From positions 186,001 through 250,000 of the forward strand of contig JADYXZ010000014.1 of the NCBI GenBank assembly GCA_020853885.1: a DNA stretch of 64,000 nucleotides, written 5' to 3'. Positions 1-7,764 of the stretch are shown here, in pieces. The DNA comes from Bradyrhizobiaceae bacterium. Lineage in GTDB: Bacteria > Pseudomonadota > Alphaproteobacteria > Rhizobiales > Xanthobacteraceae. Under the pieces are notes generated by a model. That model saw only the letters and a program-made list of their open reading frames with translations, had not been told where the DNA came from and searched no databases. Every line of letters starts with the position of its first letter. The first letter of the stretch is position 1. The position numbers were made by a program, and so were the translations under genes.

Positions 1-90
1 GAGGACGGCGCCGTGAAGGTCCTCAACATCGAGCCGGAGAGCGGCAAGGCGGAAGTGAGCGGCGCCGAAAATATGATCAAGTCGCTCTGA
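1..90 (+). CDS. 3' end of an unrecognised gene (partial)
   Basis: The window opens inside an open frame that ends with TGA at 88-90. The 29 visible residues are acidic and polar, ending ENMIKSL. This is too little to assign a family. No terminator follows before the convergent DUF465 gene that ends at 100, so the two genes converge tail to tail only 9 bp apart. Confidence 0.55.
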   Translation, partial: EDGAVKVLNIEPESGKAEVSGAENMIKSL

Positions 91-99
91 TTCGAATTG

Positions 100-306
100 C
101 TAAGCAATGATATCCGGAAACAACTGATCGTCGATCCGCGAAATCCGGTCGCGCAACTGCAGCTTGCGCTTTTTCAGCCGCTGCACCTGCAATCGGTCGA
201 ACCCCGGCGTTGCGAGCAGCGCCTCGATCGCAGCATCGAGGTCCCGGTGTTCCTGTCTCAGCCGTTCGAGTTCGGCCAGCAGTTCCTGCCGTTCCGCTTC
301 GTCCAT
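100..306 (-). CDS. DUF465 (YdcH-like) small coiled-coil protein
   Basis: A 68-residue, highly charged protein predicted to be almost entirely helical. It carries the DUF465 signature: a TPGFD turn followed by a basic LKKRKLQLRD helix. Family members are small cytoplasmic proteins of unknown role, common in alphaproteobacteria and often present as several paralogs. A related gene lies divergently at 506-691, so 307-505 must hold both promoters. Family assignment is confident; function is unknown. Confidence 0.85.
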   Translation of the reverse strand: MDEAERQELLAELERLRQEHRDLDAAIEALLATPGFDRLQVQRLKKRKLQLRDRISRIDDQLFPDIIA

Positions 307-505
307 TGCCTGCCGCCGCGCCGCGTCGGTATTTGCGGCCCAAATTCAAGTATTGCCCCCGCGCGGCAAGGCCGCAAGCGAGACGCTACAATGACTTCCG
401 CGGGCGGTGGATTGCCGGTTCCGCAAACCGGCCCCTTGTCGACAGGCGCCATGACCCGTGCCAGACTGTTTTTGTCGGACCCTGAACAATGGAGTGGTCG
501 AACCC

Positions 506-691
506 ATGAACAGGCATACCGAACTGGCTGGCCTCGAGCGTCAGCATGCAGCTCTAGAGCGTGAAATCGAGATGGAGCTTGCGCGTCCGGGCTTCGATGA
601 CCTGAAAGTGACCGAGCTCAAGCGAAAAAAACTGCAATTGAAGGACGAGATCGAGCGGCTGCGTCACACCGCCGAGAAAGTCGTTCACTGA
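506..691 (+). CDS. DUF465 (YdcH-like) small coiled-coil protein, paralog
   Basis: A 61-residue helical protein sharing the pattern ARPGFDDLKV then LKRKKLQLKDEI with the divergent gene at 100-306. An upstream in-frame start at 458 exists, but the extension has no family similarity. The ATG at 506 gives a protein of normal family length beginning MNRHTEL. A strong hairpin terminator follows at 728-760, so the gene is probably monocistronic. Function is unknown. Confidence 0.85.
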   Translation: MNRHTELAGLERQHAALEREIEMELARPGFDDLKVTELKRKKLQLKDEIERLRHTAEKVVH

Positions 692-727
692 CGGATTGCC
701 TTTAGCGTTTCTCAAGTTGCGATGCGT

Positions 728-760
728 AACCGCCGGTCCCGCGACCGGCGGTTTCGTTTT
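728..760 (+). terminator. Rho-independent terminator after DUF465 gene
   Basis: A 10-bp stem (AACCGCCGGT at 728-737 pairing with ACCGGCGGTT at 744-753, plus an inner C-G pair) is followed by TTTCGTTTTT. It lies 37 bp past the stop codon at 691. Confidence 0.85.
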
Positions 761-807
761 TCGCAGAACGCAGCGCGCCGGTCGCGCCGTTAACGTGAAT
801 CATTGTG

Positions 808-846
808 CCTAATGAATAGGCCTAATTAGTAGCCCTAACTGATAGG
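808..846. repeat. Three head-to-tail 13-bp imperfect palindromes
   Basis: Three contiguous units: CCTAATGAATAGG (808-820), CCTAATTAGTAGC (821-833) and CCTAACTGATAGG (834-846). Each has the form CCTA-N5-TAGG or close to it. The block is much more AT-rich than its surroundings and sits about 250 bp upstream of the exported protein gene at 1095. It looks like an array of operator sites, but no regulator can be named. Confidence 0.6.
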
Positions 847-1094
847 ATTAAAATCAAGGTTCCCACGAATTCGATTCATATTTTGATAACTGAAACGTCG
901 GCTCGTTGAGTTGAAGCCGACGGTGCGATTTCGCGAGTACGCATGCCTCTCGTCTATCGCCGACGCGTCTCCAGAAGCTGGACGCAGAGAAGCCGTTCGA
1001 ACTCCCGCTCAGCGAACCGAAAAACCCGGATGCGCGGACCGCGCCAAGCGCGCGGCCTCACGCCTCCAGTTACGCGTAACGAGTGAGGAGCGTC

Positions 1095-1682
1095 ATGAAA
1101 TCTACAAGCAAGATCGTTGCGACTGTGCTGGCGACTGCGATTGCCGCCAGCACCATCTCCCTGCCCGCATTCGCCCATGATCCCCAGAACTACAAGGGTC
1201 CGGGCATCCTGCCGCTCGTGGCAGGCCCGGTGGCGACTGCGGCTCTTGTCGGCTCGTCCAGCACGACTCTCGTGAAGAACTTCCATTTCTGGAAATGGCA
1301 GAGCTGGGGCTGGAACAAGGTCCACTACCTCAAGAGCACCGGCTGGGATGTCTCGAAGGACTTCAAGTTCCACGGCAAGAAGGTCAAGGTTCACGCTGAG
1401 AAGACGACCAAGAGCCACAGCAACATGGGCAAGGCCGTCGTCGGCTGCATCATCGGCTCGGCGGCCGGCGCGATCACCGCGTCGATCCGCAAAGCGACCG
1501 CGCTCGGCAACCCGCCGCGCTGGCGTTCGCAAGCCGAGCATGAGGCGATCGTCAAGTCGGGCTACGAGAAGCAGTTCGAGCTGACGAACGACGAAGCGCA
1601 GACCGCCGTGGCTCTCTGCGGTCTGGGCTCGTTTGCCCTCCACTGGCAGCAGGCTGCCCCGGTCGTGAAGGCGAAGTACTGA
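1095..1682 (+). CDS. Unrecognised exported protein
   Basis: 195 residues. The N-terminus is a clear Sec signal peptide: basic start, hydrophobic core, and a likely cut after LPAFA near residue 28. The mature part has an aromatic, lysine-rich stretch (HFWKWQSWGW near residues 60-70), a glycine/alanine helix (VVGCIIGSAAGA) resembling a glycine zipper, and two cysteines. The ATG at 1095 is chosen over the GTG at 1083 because GTGAGGAG directly upstream is a good ribosome binding site. A strong terminator follows. I recognise no domain; a periplasmic or membrane-associated role is inferred. Confidence 0.75.
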   Translation: MKSTSKIVATVLATAIAASTISLPAFAHDPQNYKGPGILPLVAGPVATAALVGSSSTTLVKNFHFWKWQSWGWNKVHYLKSTGWDVSKDFKFHGKKVKVHAEKTTKSHSNMGKAVVGCIIGSAAGAITASIRKATALGNPPRWRSQAEHEAIVKSGYEKQFELTNDEAQTAVALCGLGSFALHWQQAAPVVKAKY

Positions 1683-1716
1683 TCCACACCGCGATCAGCA
1701 CGACACACAAAGCAAG

Positions 1717-1750
1717 AAAGCCCGGCGTTCGCGCCGGGCTTTCCGTTTTT
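1717..1750. terminator. Bidirectional hairpin terminator between convergent genes
   Basis: AAAGCCCGGC pairs with GCCGGGCTTT around a short loop (1717-1742), followed by TTCCGTTTTT on the plus strand. The minus-strand side carries an A/T-rich tail, so it can also end the convergent cold-shock gene whose stop is at 1782. Confidence 0.85.
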
Positions 1751-1781
1751 GGCAGGATTCGTTTGGATCGTGCAGTGTCGC

Positions 1782-1985
1782 TCAGGCAGCCGAGAGATTC
1801 GTCGCCGCGGTCTTGCCACGCTCGGTGGTGATCTCGTAGTTCACCTTCTGGCCCTCGTTCAGCGTGTACATGCCGGCGCGTTCGACCGCGCTGACATGCA
1901 CGAACACGTCCTTGCCGCCGTCATCCGGTTGGATGAACCCGAAACCCTTCTGAGCATTGAACCACTTCACGGTACCCGTAGCCAT
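1782..1985 (-). CDS. cspA: Cold-shock protein, CspA family
   Basis: 67 residues, a single cold-shock domain (OB fold). Both RNA-binding motifs are intact: KGFGFI near residues 13-18 (RNP1) and VFVHVS near residues 27-32 (RNP2). These proteins bind single-stranded RNA and DNA and melt secondary structure in the cytoplasm. GAAAGGAAG lies just upstream of the ATG as ribosome binding site. The exact paralog cannot be named, since rhizobia carry several; whether this one is cold-induced is not shown. Confidence 0.95.
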   Translation of the reverse strand: MATGTVKWFNAQKGFGFIQPDDGGKDVFVHVSAVERAGMYTLNEGQKVNYEITTERGKTAATNLSAA

Positions 1986-2295
1986 CGTATCTTCCTTTCA
2001 ACGCACGCTTTGTGCGGTCTCTCCGCGCGACCATCGCACGGTTTCTCACAAGCCGAGTTTTGGGCCTCCAGTAGCGCAGCTACCCGTCTCGGGAGCGTGG
2101 TCGCGGTAGATGTAGCCAAAACCTTGGTTGCGGCGCGGAACAGACTCTATTTTTGTGGCAAGGTCAAGACGCGCACGTACTCCGTTTCAGCTGCGGCGCT
2201 GACGGATTTCGCTGCGGGGCATTCACGGTTTCTTCACGCTGGCGAGGCGCACTACCGTTGAGAAAAACGCCGTGGTCCGAGCCGCGCGGTTCGAA
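1986..2295. other. Intergenic region upstream of the cold-shock gene
   Basis: 310 bp with no supported gene. It must carry the cold-shock promoter and leader on the minus strand. A TTGACC hexamer lies near 2164-2169 on that strand, but I see no convincing -10 box at proper spacing. Longer plus-strand frames here overlap the neighbouring genes and do not look like protein. Confidence 0.5.
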
Positions 2296-3948
2296 TCATT
2301 TCACCGCACGCGCAGCCTCTCGCCCGGCGATCCGCCCCGAGAAAATACAGCCGCCGAGGAACGTGCCCTCCAGCGCGCGGTAGCCGTGCATGCCGCCGCC
2401 GCCGAAGCCCGCCACTTCGCCGGCCGCATAGACGCCGGCAAGCGGCGCGCCGGCCGCCTGCAGCACGCGCGACTGCAGATCGGTCGCAAGACCGCCGAGC
2501 GTCTTGCGCGTGAGCACCCGGAGCCGCACCGCAATCAACGGCCCCGCCTTCGCATCCGTGAGCTTGTGCGGCTTCGCCACGCGCACCAGCCGGTCGCCGA
2601 TATATCTGCGCGCCGCGCGGATCGCCGTCACCTGTGCGTCCTTGCCGAACGCATGGTCGATCTCGCGGTCGCGCGCCGCGACTTCGCGTTCGACGGTCGC
2701 CGCATCGACCAGGTTTGCCTGCGTGAGCCGGTTCATGCGCGCGACGAGCTCCGGCAGCGTATCGGCGGTCACGAAGTCCTTGCCCGCCTGCACGAATTGC
2801 TGCACCGGGGTCAGCGTCTTGCCGCGCCCGCGCCGCAGCACGCCGAGGATGCTCTTGCCGGTGAGATCGGGATTCTGTTCCGAGCCCGACAGCGCGAACT
2901 CGCGGCCGATGATGCGCTTGTTCAGCAGGAACCACGAATGGTCGTGCCCGGTGCGGAGGATCGCCTCCAGCGCGCCGAGCGCATCGAAGCCGGGATAGAG
3001 CGGGATCGGCAGGCGCCTGCCCGTGGCATCGAGCCACAGCGGCGACGGCCCCGACAGAATGCGGATGCCGTGCAGCGGCCAGATCGGCGCGTAATTGTCG
3101 ATGCCCTCCGGGTAGTGCCACATGCGATCGGCATTGATGATCCGGCCGCCGGCCGCGCCGACGATCCCCTGCATCAGTCCGTCCACGTGATGCGGCACGC
3201 CGGAGAGCATCCGCTTCGGCGCCTCGCCGAGCCGCTTCGGCCATTGCCTGCGCACGAGCTCGTGGTTGCCGCCGATGCCGCCCGTCGTGACGACGATCGC
3301 CTGCGCCTTCAGCGAGAAATTCCCGACGACCTTGCGCGAGCTTTGCTGCCCGCGCTCCACATCCGACAGCTCGAGGATCTCGCCTTCCACGCCATCGACC
3401 GCGCCGCCGCTTTTCGAAAGCGCCGTCACGCGATGGCGGAAGCGCAACGAGATGCGGCCCGCCTTCTCCGCCTCCCGCACGCGCCGCACGAACGGCTCGA
3501 TCAGGCCCGGCCCCGTTCCCCAGGTGATGTGGAAGCGCGGCACCGTGTTGCCGTGCCCGGTCGCGAGATACCCGCCGCGCTCGGCCCAGCCGACTACGGG
3601 GAACCAGCGCACGCCCTGCGCATGCAGCCACGCGCGCTTCTCGCCCGCGGCGAAATCGACGTACGCCTCCGCCCATTGCCGCGGCCAATGATCTTCCTCG
3701 CGGTCAAAGCCCGCGGCACCCAGCCAGTCCTGCATGGCCAACTCGCGCGAGTCGCGGATGCCGAGCCGCCGCTGCTCCGGCGAGTCGACAAAGAACAGAC
3801 CGCCGAACGACCAGAACGCCTGCCCGCCGAGCGAAGCCTCCGGCTCCTGGTCGAGCACGATCACCTTGCGGCCCGCGTCGACCGCCTCGCACGCGGCAAC
3901 GAGACCCGCGAGCCCGCCGCCGACCACGATGATGTCCGCGTCCATCAT
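2296..3948 (-). CDS. FAD-binding dehydrogenase (3-ketosteroid dehydrogenase / fumarate reductase flavoprotein-like)
   Basis: 550 residues. The N-terminus has the dinucleotide-binding fold (VVGGGLAGL near residues 7-15). The C-terminus has a second FAD-binding GxGGGGxxG-like stretch (GEVAGFGGGG) typical of the FAD_binding_2 family. Members oxidise or reduce C-C bonds next to a carbonyl; the substrate is unknown here. The start is placed at an ATG overlapping the upstream hydrolase stop (ATGA), implying translational coupling. A longer frame to 3981 would overlap the hydrolase further. Together with the hydrolase and enoyl-CoA hydratase upstream it suggests a catabolic operon. Confidence 0.88.
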   Translation of the reverse strand: MMDADIIVVGGGLAGLVAACEAVDAGRKVIVLDQEPEASLGGQAFWSFGGLFFVDSPEQRRLGIRDSRELAMQDWLGAAGFDREEDHWPRQWAEAYVDFAAGEKRAWLHAQGVRWFPVVGWAERGGYLATGHGNTVPRFHITWGTGPGLIEPFVRRVREAEKAGRISLRFRHRVTALSKSGGAVDGVEGEILELSDVERGQQSSRKVVGNFSLKAQAIVVTTGGIGGNHELVRRQWPKRLGEAPKRMLSGVPHHVDGLMQGIVGAAGGRIINADRMWHYPEGIDNYAPIWPLHGIRILSGPSPLWLDATGRRLPIPLYPGFDALGALEAILRTGHDHSWFLLNKRIIGREFALSGSEQNPDLTGKSILGVLRRGRGKTLTPVQQFVQAGKDFVTADTLPELVARMNRLTQANLVDAATVEREVAARDREIDHAFGKDAQVTAIRAARRYIGDRLVRVAKPHKLTDAKAGPLIAVRLRVLTRKTLGGLATDLQSRVLQAAGAPLAGVYAAGEVAGFGGGGMHGYRALEGTFLGGCIFSGRIAGREAARAVK

Positions 3949-4796
3949 GCGCTCCCGCTCTCGATTTGTTTGTTGATCCACTCGGTGAGATCGCCGAGCA
4001 CGCGCGCACGGTCGAGCTCAAGTTCGTTGAAGATCTCGTGATAGAGCGCCGGGTAAAGCTTGAACGTGCAGAACGCATCGGGCGCGGCGCTCGCAAAGGC
4101 GCGCGATCCGGCCGGATCGACCAGCCGATCGTCGCCGGAGACGAGCAGCAGCGTCGGCACGTCGAGCTTGCCTGCGTCGCGCAGCGCCTGCCGTCCCGCA
4201 TCGATCAGGAACGCGATGAGCCGCGGCGTCGCCACATCGTGGCGAAGCGGGTCCGCCTCCGTCTCGGCGAGCACCTGCGGATCGTGCGAAATCTTGCCGA
4301 GCGGCAGCCCGTGCGACCGCGCGAAGTGCGGGGCCACCGCACTGACGGCGCGGACCAGTCCCTGGACGGCGCGCGGCACATGCAGTTTCAGCGCGGGCGA
4401 GGAAAGCACGAGCCCGCGCGGCCGCACCCAGCCGCCGGTCACCGCGCGCGCCGCGACCGCCCCGCCCATGCTGTGGCCGATCAGGAACGGCGGCTGCCGA
4501 TCGCCCGCCGCCTGCGCCTCCGCCGCGAGTTCATCGAAGACGAGCTGCAAGTCGTCGAGCAGGACGTTTGCCGCCGGCAGCACAGCGCGCGGCCCGCCCG
4601 ACTGGCCGAAGCCGCGATGGTCGTAGCCGCGCACCGCGACGCCGACCGCGTTGAGCGCGGCAGCGACATGCGTGTAGCGCCGGCAATGCTCGCCGAGGCC
4701 GTGCACGATCAGCGCCGTCGCCCGCCGCGGCGCGCCGGCCGGCAGCAGCCAGTCGCGCACATAGAGCTCGACGCCGTCGCTCGTCCTGATGCCCAC
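3945..4796 (-). CDS. Alpha/beta hydrolase, monoacylglycerol lipase-like
   Basis: 283 residues of the serine aminopeptidase (Hydrolase_4) fold. It has VHGLGEH (oxyanion region, near residues 31-37), the nucleophile elbow GHSMGG near residues 107-112, an acid region at VSGDDRLVD, and a late histidine in YHEIFNE. The family cleaves monoacylglycerols or lysophospholipids. The stop overlaps the dehydrogenase start, and the gene begins 6 bp after the enoyl-CoA hydratase stop, so the three are one operon. The substrate is inferred from fold only. Confidence 0.88.
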   Translation of the reverse strand: MGIRTSDGVELYVRDWLLPAGAPRRATALIVHGLGEHCRRYTHVAAALNAVGVAVRGYDHRGFGQSGGPRAVLPAANVLLDDLQLVFDELAAEAQAAGDRQPPFLIGHSMGGAVAARAVTGGWVRPRGLVLSSPALKLHVPRAVQGLVRAVSAVAPHFARSHGLPLGKISHDPQVLAETEADPLRHDVATPRLIAFLIDAGRQALRDAGKLDVPTLLLVSGDDRLVDPAGSRAFASAAPDAFCTFKLYPALYHEIFNELELDRARVLGDLTEWINKQIESGSA

Positions 4797-4802
4797 GGCC
4801 GC

Positions 4803-5558
4803 TCAGCTCTTCTTGAAGGTGCGCGCGACGTAGTCACGCATGGAGGCGATCGTCTCCGCACCGAGCCAGATGTCGGCGACCGCCGCTTCCGTGTGCTCGC
4901 CGTGGCGCGCGAGCGCGTCGGCCACCGGCTGGCGCATCTGCCGTTTCGTCTGCGCGAACGCGCCGGGGCGCAGCGCCGCGAGACGCTCGGCCTGCTCGAT
5001 CGCCTGGTCGAACAACTGATCGGGCGGCACGATCTCGTCGGCAAGGCCGCGCTTCACCGCCTCCTCGGGCGGATAGGTCGCCGCGCTGTAGATGACCTCG
5101 GGGAAGAACCGGGGCGCCGTGACGAAGCGCATGATCTCGAACGCGAGCGGCGGAAACGGCACGCCAACGAGAAGCTCGGTCACGCCCATGCGCGTTTCAC
5201 CGCGCGCGATCAGCCGCCGGTCCGCCGCGCAGGCGAGGATGCAGCCGCCGGCGATCGCGTGGCCGTTCACCGCAGCGATTATCGGCTTCGGATGGAAGAA
5301 CACCGCCTCATAGAGACGCCGCAGCGCCGGCAGGAATTCGCGAAAATAGTCCGGACCCGTGCTCGTCGCGCGCAGGAGATCGACGCCGGCGGAAAAAATC
5401 TTGCCCTGCCCGGTGATGACGACGGCGCCCGCGTCCGCGCCCTTCAGTTCGTCGAACTTCGCCGCCAGCGCATTGCAGAACTCGGTGTCGAGCGCATTGG
5501 CCTTGCCGTGCTGCATAGCGAGCACGGCGACGCGGCCGTTTTGGGTGAGGGTGAACAT
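4803..5558 (-). CDS. Enoyl-CoA hydratase/isomerase family protein
   Basis: 251 residues of the crotonase fold. The oxyanion-hole segments are visible as GKIFSAGVDL and AIAGGCILACA. It probably hydrates or isomerises an acyl-CoA double bond. The start is set at 5558 (MFTLTQN), which matches the family N-terminus. An ATG at 5582 would add eight residues encoded by the start of an interspersed palindrome and is less likely. First gene of a hydratase-hydrolase-dehydrogenase operon. The exact acyl-CoA is not predictable. Confidence 0.88.
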   Translation of the reverse strand: MFTLTQNGRVAVLAMQHGKANALDTEFCNALAAKFDELKGADAGAVVITGQGKIFSAGVDLLRATSTGPDYFREFLPALRRLYEAVFFHPKPIIAAVNGHAIAGGCILACAADRRLIARGETRMGVTELLVGVPFPPLAFEIMRFVTAPRFFPEVIYSAATYPPEEAVKRGLADEIVPPDQLFDQAIEQAERLAALRPGAFAQTKRQMRQPVADALARHGEHTEAAVADIWLGAETIASMRDYVARTFKKS

Positions 5559-5577
5559 CGAATTCCCGGCTGGCTCC

Positions 5578-5658
5578 GTCATCCTTCGAGGCGCGCCGTC
5601 GCCCTGAGGTGCGAGCGCAGCGAGCCTCGAAGGGTGACGGCGCGCACCTCAGGATGAC
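5578..5658. repeat. Interspersed palindromic repeat (CATCCTGAGG family)
   Basis: The segment begins GTCATCCTTCGAGG and ends CCTCAGGATGAC, with internal arms TGCGAGCGCAGCGAG and CCTCGAAGGGTGACG. The same terminal motifs recur at 6013, 10860, 10910, 19299, 19361 and in short form at 49939. It separates the enoyl-CoA hydratase start from the GIY-YIG gene. Confidence 0.8.
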
Positions 5659-5702
5659 GGACACGGAGGTGCAGTCTATGCTGCAACAATTGCGGGTGAT
5701 AG

Positions 5703-6005
5703 ATGGGTGCCTTCGTTTACATTGTGAGGTGCGCCGATGCCTCCTTCTACGTTGGCTCGGCAACAGGCGACGACCTCTCAAAACGAATAGCCGAGCACAA
5801 CGCTGGTAAGTTCGAGGGCTACACCTGCACGCGGCGACCGGTAACGCTTGTATGGTCGGAATATTTTGAACGCATTACTGATGCGATTGCGGTGGAGCGC
5901 AAAATCAAGGGTTGGAGTCGCGCCAAGAAGGAAGCCTTGATACAGGACGACTGGAGCAGGATTTCACGACTGGCAAAGCGGCGCGGCGGAAAACCGAAGG
6001 AATGA
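5703..6005 (+). CDS. Single-domain GIY-YIG nuclease family protein
   Basis: 100 residues. The GIY-YIG signature appears as VYIVRCAD then FYVGSATGD (residues 5-22), followed by the arginine helix (LSKRIAEHN) and the catalytic-type glutamate in AVERKIKGWSR. This is the small YhbQ/UvrC-N-terminal-like class with no DNA-binding domain. Family members are Mg-dependent DNA endonucleases; a role in repair or mobility is unproven. The gene is bracketed on both sides by the same palindromic repeat family (5578-5658 and 6013-6057). Confidence 0.9.
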   Translation: MGAFVYIVRCADASFYVGSATGDDLSKRIAEHNAGKFEGYTCTRRPVTLVWSEYFERITDAIAVERKIKGWSRAKKEALIQDDWSRISRLAKRRGGKPKE

Positions 6006-6012
6006 TTGAGCC

Positions 6013-6057
6013 GTCATCCTGAGGAGCGAGCGCGAAGCGCGAGCACCTCAGGATGAC
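6013..6057. repeat. Interspersed palindromic repeat, supplies a stop codon
   Basis: GTCATCCTGAGG (6013-6024) pairs with CCTCAGGATGAC (6046-6057) around GCGCGAAGCGC. Read on the minus strand, TCA TCC TGA forms the last two serine codons and the stop of the acyl-CoA synthetase gene. Confidence 0.85.
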
Positions 6058-7685
6058 GCTACGGTCTTCGCCATCTCCCTGAGCTTGAACTTCTGAATCT
6101 TCCCTGTGCTCGTCTTCGGCAGCTCGACGAACACGATATGGCGCGGGCATTTGTAGCCGGCGAGATTTTGCCGGCAGTGCGCGATCAGTTCTTCCGCCGT
6201 CGCCTGCCTGCCGGGCTTGAGCTCCACGAACGCGCACGGCGTCTCGCCCCACTTGTCGTCGGGCTTGGCGACCACGGCCGCCGCCTGCACCGCCGGATGC
6301 TTGTAGAGCGCGTCCTCCACCTCGATCGAGGAGATGTTCTCGCCGCCGGAGATGATGATGTCCTTGGAGCGGTCCTTGAGCTGGATATAGCCGTCCGGAT
6401 GCACGACGCCGAGATCGCCGGAATGAAACCAGCCGCCGGCGAACGCCTTGTCGGTCGCTGCCCTGTTCTTGAGGTAACCCTTCATCACGATGTTGCCGCG
6501 GAACATCACCTCGCCCATGCTCTCGCCGTCGCGCGGCACCGGCTGCATCGTCTCCGGATCCATCACGTCGAGCGCATCGAGCGCGCCGTAGCGCACGCCC
6601 TGCCGCGCCTTCTTCGCCGCCTGCGCAGCCGGCGCAAGCGCGTCCCATGCGCCGTGCCAGTCATTGACGACCGCCGGGCCGTAGGTCTCCGTCAGACCGT
6701 AGAGATGCGTGACATTGAAGCCCGCCGCCTTCATCGCCGCGAGCACGGCTTCCGGCGGCGGCGCGGCCGCCGTGAAGAATTCGACCACGTGCGGCAGCGG
6801 CTTCTTCTCGTCATCGGGCGCGTTCAGCAGCGTCGCCATCACGATCGGCGCGCCGCAAAGATGCGTGACGCCATGTGCGGCCATCAGCTCGTACATCGGC
6901 CTCGCCCGCACCTGCCGCAGGCACACGTGTGTCCCCGCCACCGCCGAGATCGACCAGGGGAAGCACCAGCCGTTGCAATGAAACATCGGCAGCGTCCAGA
7001 GATACACGGGATGCTTCCGCATCCCGCAGGTGACGACGTTGCCGAGCGCGAGCAACGCCGCCCCGCGGTGATGATAGACGACGCCCTTCGGGTCGCCGGT
7101 CGTGCCGGACGTGTAGTTGAGCGAGATCGCGTCCCACTCGTCGCCGGGCGCGGTGCGCGCATAGCCCTCGTCGCCTTCGCCGAGGAACGCCTCGTAGTCG
7201 AGATTGCCGAGTCGATCGCCATCACCGGAGAACTCCGGATCGTCGTAGTCGATCACCAAGGGCTTCGCCTTCGCGCGGCCGAGCGCGTCCTGCATCGTGC
7301 GCGAGAATTCGCGGTCGGTGATCACGACCTTCGCCTCGCCGTGATCGAGCGAGAACGCAATGATCGCCGCGTCGAGCCGCGTGTTCAGCGTGTTCAGCAC
7401 CGCGCCCGTCATCGGCACGCCGTAGTGCGCCTCCAGCATCGCCGGCGTGTTGGCGAGCATGACCGCGACCGTGTCGCCGCGCCCGATCCCGCGCTTCGCC
7501 AGCGCCGACGCGAGTTTCTTCGCCCGCGCGTGAAATTCGCGGTAATTCCGGCGCAGCCTGCCGTGAATGATCGCCACCTGATCGGGGAAGACGTCCGCCG
7601 CGCGCTCGAGGAACGACAGCGGCGTCAGCGGCTGGTAGTTCGCCGGATTCTTGTCGAGATCGCGGTCATACGCGGAATCCGCCAC
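6048..7685 (-). CDS. AMP-dependent acyl-CoA synthetase
   Basis: 545 residues of the ANL superfamily. The AMP/P-loop motif YTSGTTGDPKG lies near residues 190-201, the LTETYGP motif in the middle, and HSGDLG and the GGENIS hinge near residues 415-450. The catalytic lysine is in TGKIQKF near the C-terminus. It activates a carboxylic acid to its CoA thioester via an acyl-adenylate, and resembles the medium-chain class. The last residues (ASS-stop) come from a palindromic repeat. The substrate is unknown; nearby beta-oxidation-type genes fit fatty or aromatic acid use. Confidence 0.9.
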   Translation of the reverse strand: MADSAYDRDLDKNPANYQPLTPLSFLERAADVFPDQVAIIHGRLRRNYREFHARAKKLASALAKRGIGRGDTVAVMLANTPAMLEAHYGVPMTGAVLNTLNTRLDAAIIAFSLDHGEAKVVITDREFSRTMQDALGRAKAKPLVIDYDDPEFSGDGDRLGNLDYEAFLGEGDEGYARTAPGDEWDAISLNYTSGTTGDPKGVVYHHRGAALLALGNVVTCGMRKHPVYLWTLPMFHCNGWCFPWSISAVAGTHVCLRQVRARPMYELMAAHGVTHLCGAPIVMATLLNAPDDEKKPLPHVVEFFTAAAPPPEAVLAAMKAAGFNVTHLYGLTETYGPAVVNDWHGAWDALAPAAQAAKKARQGVRYGALDALDVMDPETMQPVPRDGESMGEVMFRGNIVMKGYLKNRAATDKAFAGGWFHSGDLGVVHPDGYIQLKDRSKDIIISGGENISSIEVEDALYKHPAVQAAAVVAKPDDKWGETPCAFVELKPGRQATAEELIAHCRQNLAGYKCPRHIVFVELPKTSTGKIQKFKLREMAKTVASS

Positions 7686-7764
7686 CGTCCCCTCCCCAAC
7701 GTTCTTGTCTTGTTGGAAGAAACGCTAGCGCCGGGAGGCGCGGGCCTCAAGCCGCCGATGGCGG

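Noticed and set aside
2272-4041. 589-residue plus-strand frame over the FAD dehydrogenase
   Set aside because: A shadow of the minus-strand gene; Arg/His-rich, without domain features.
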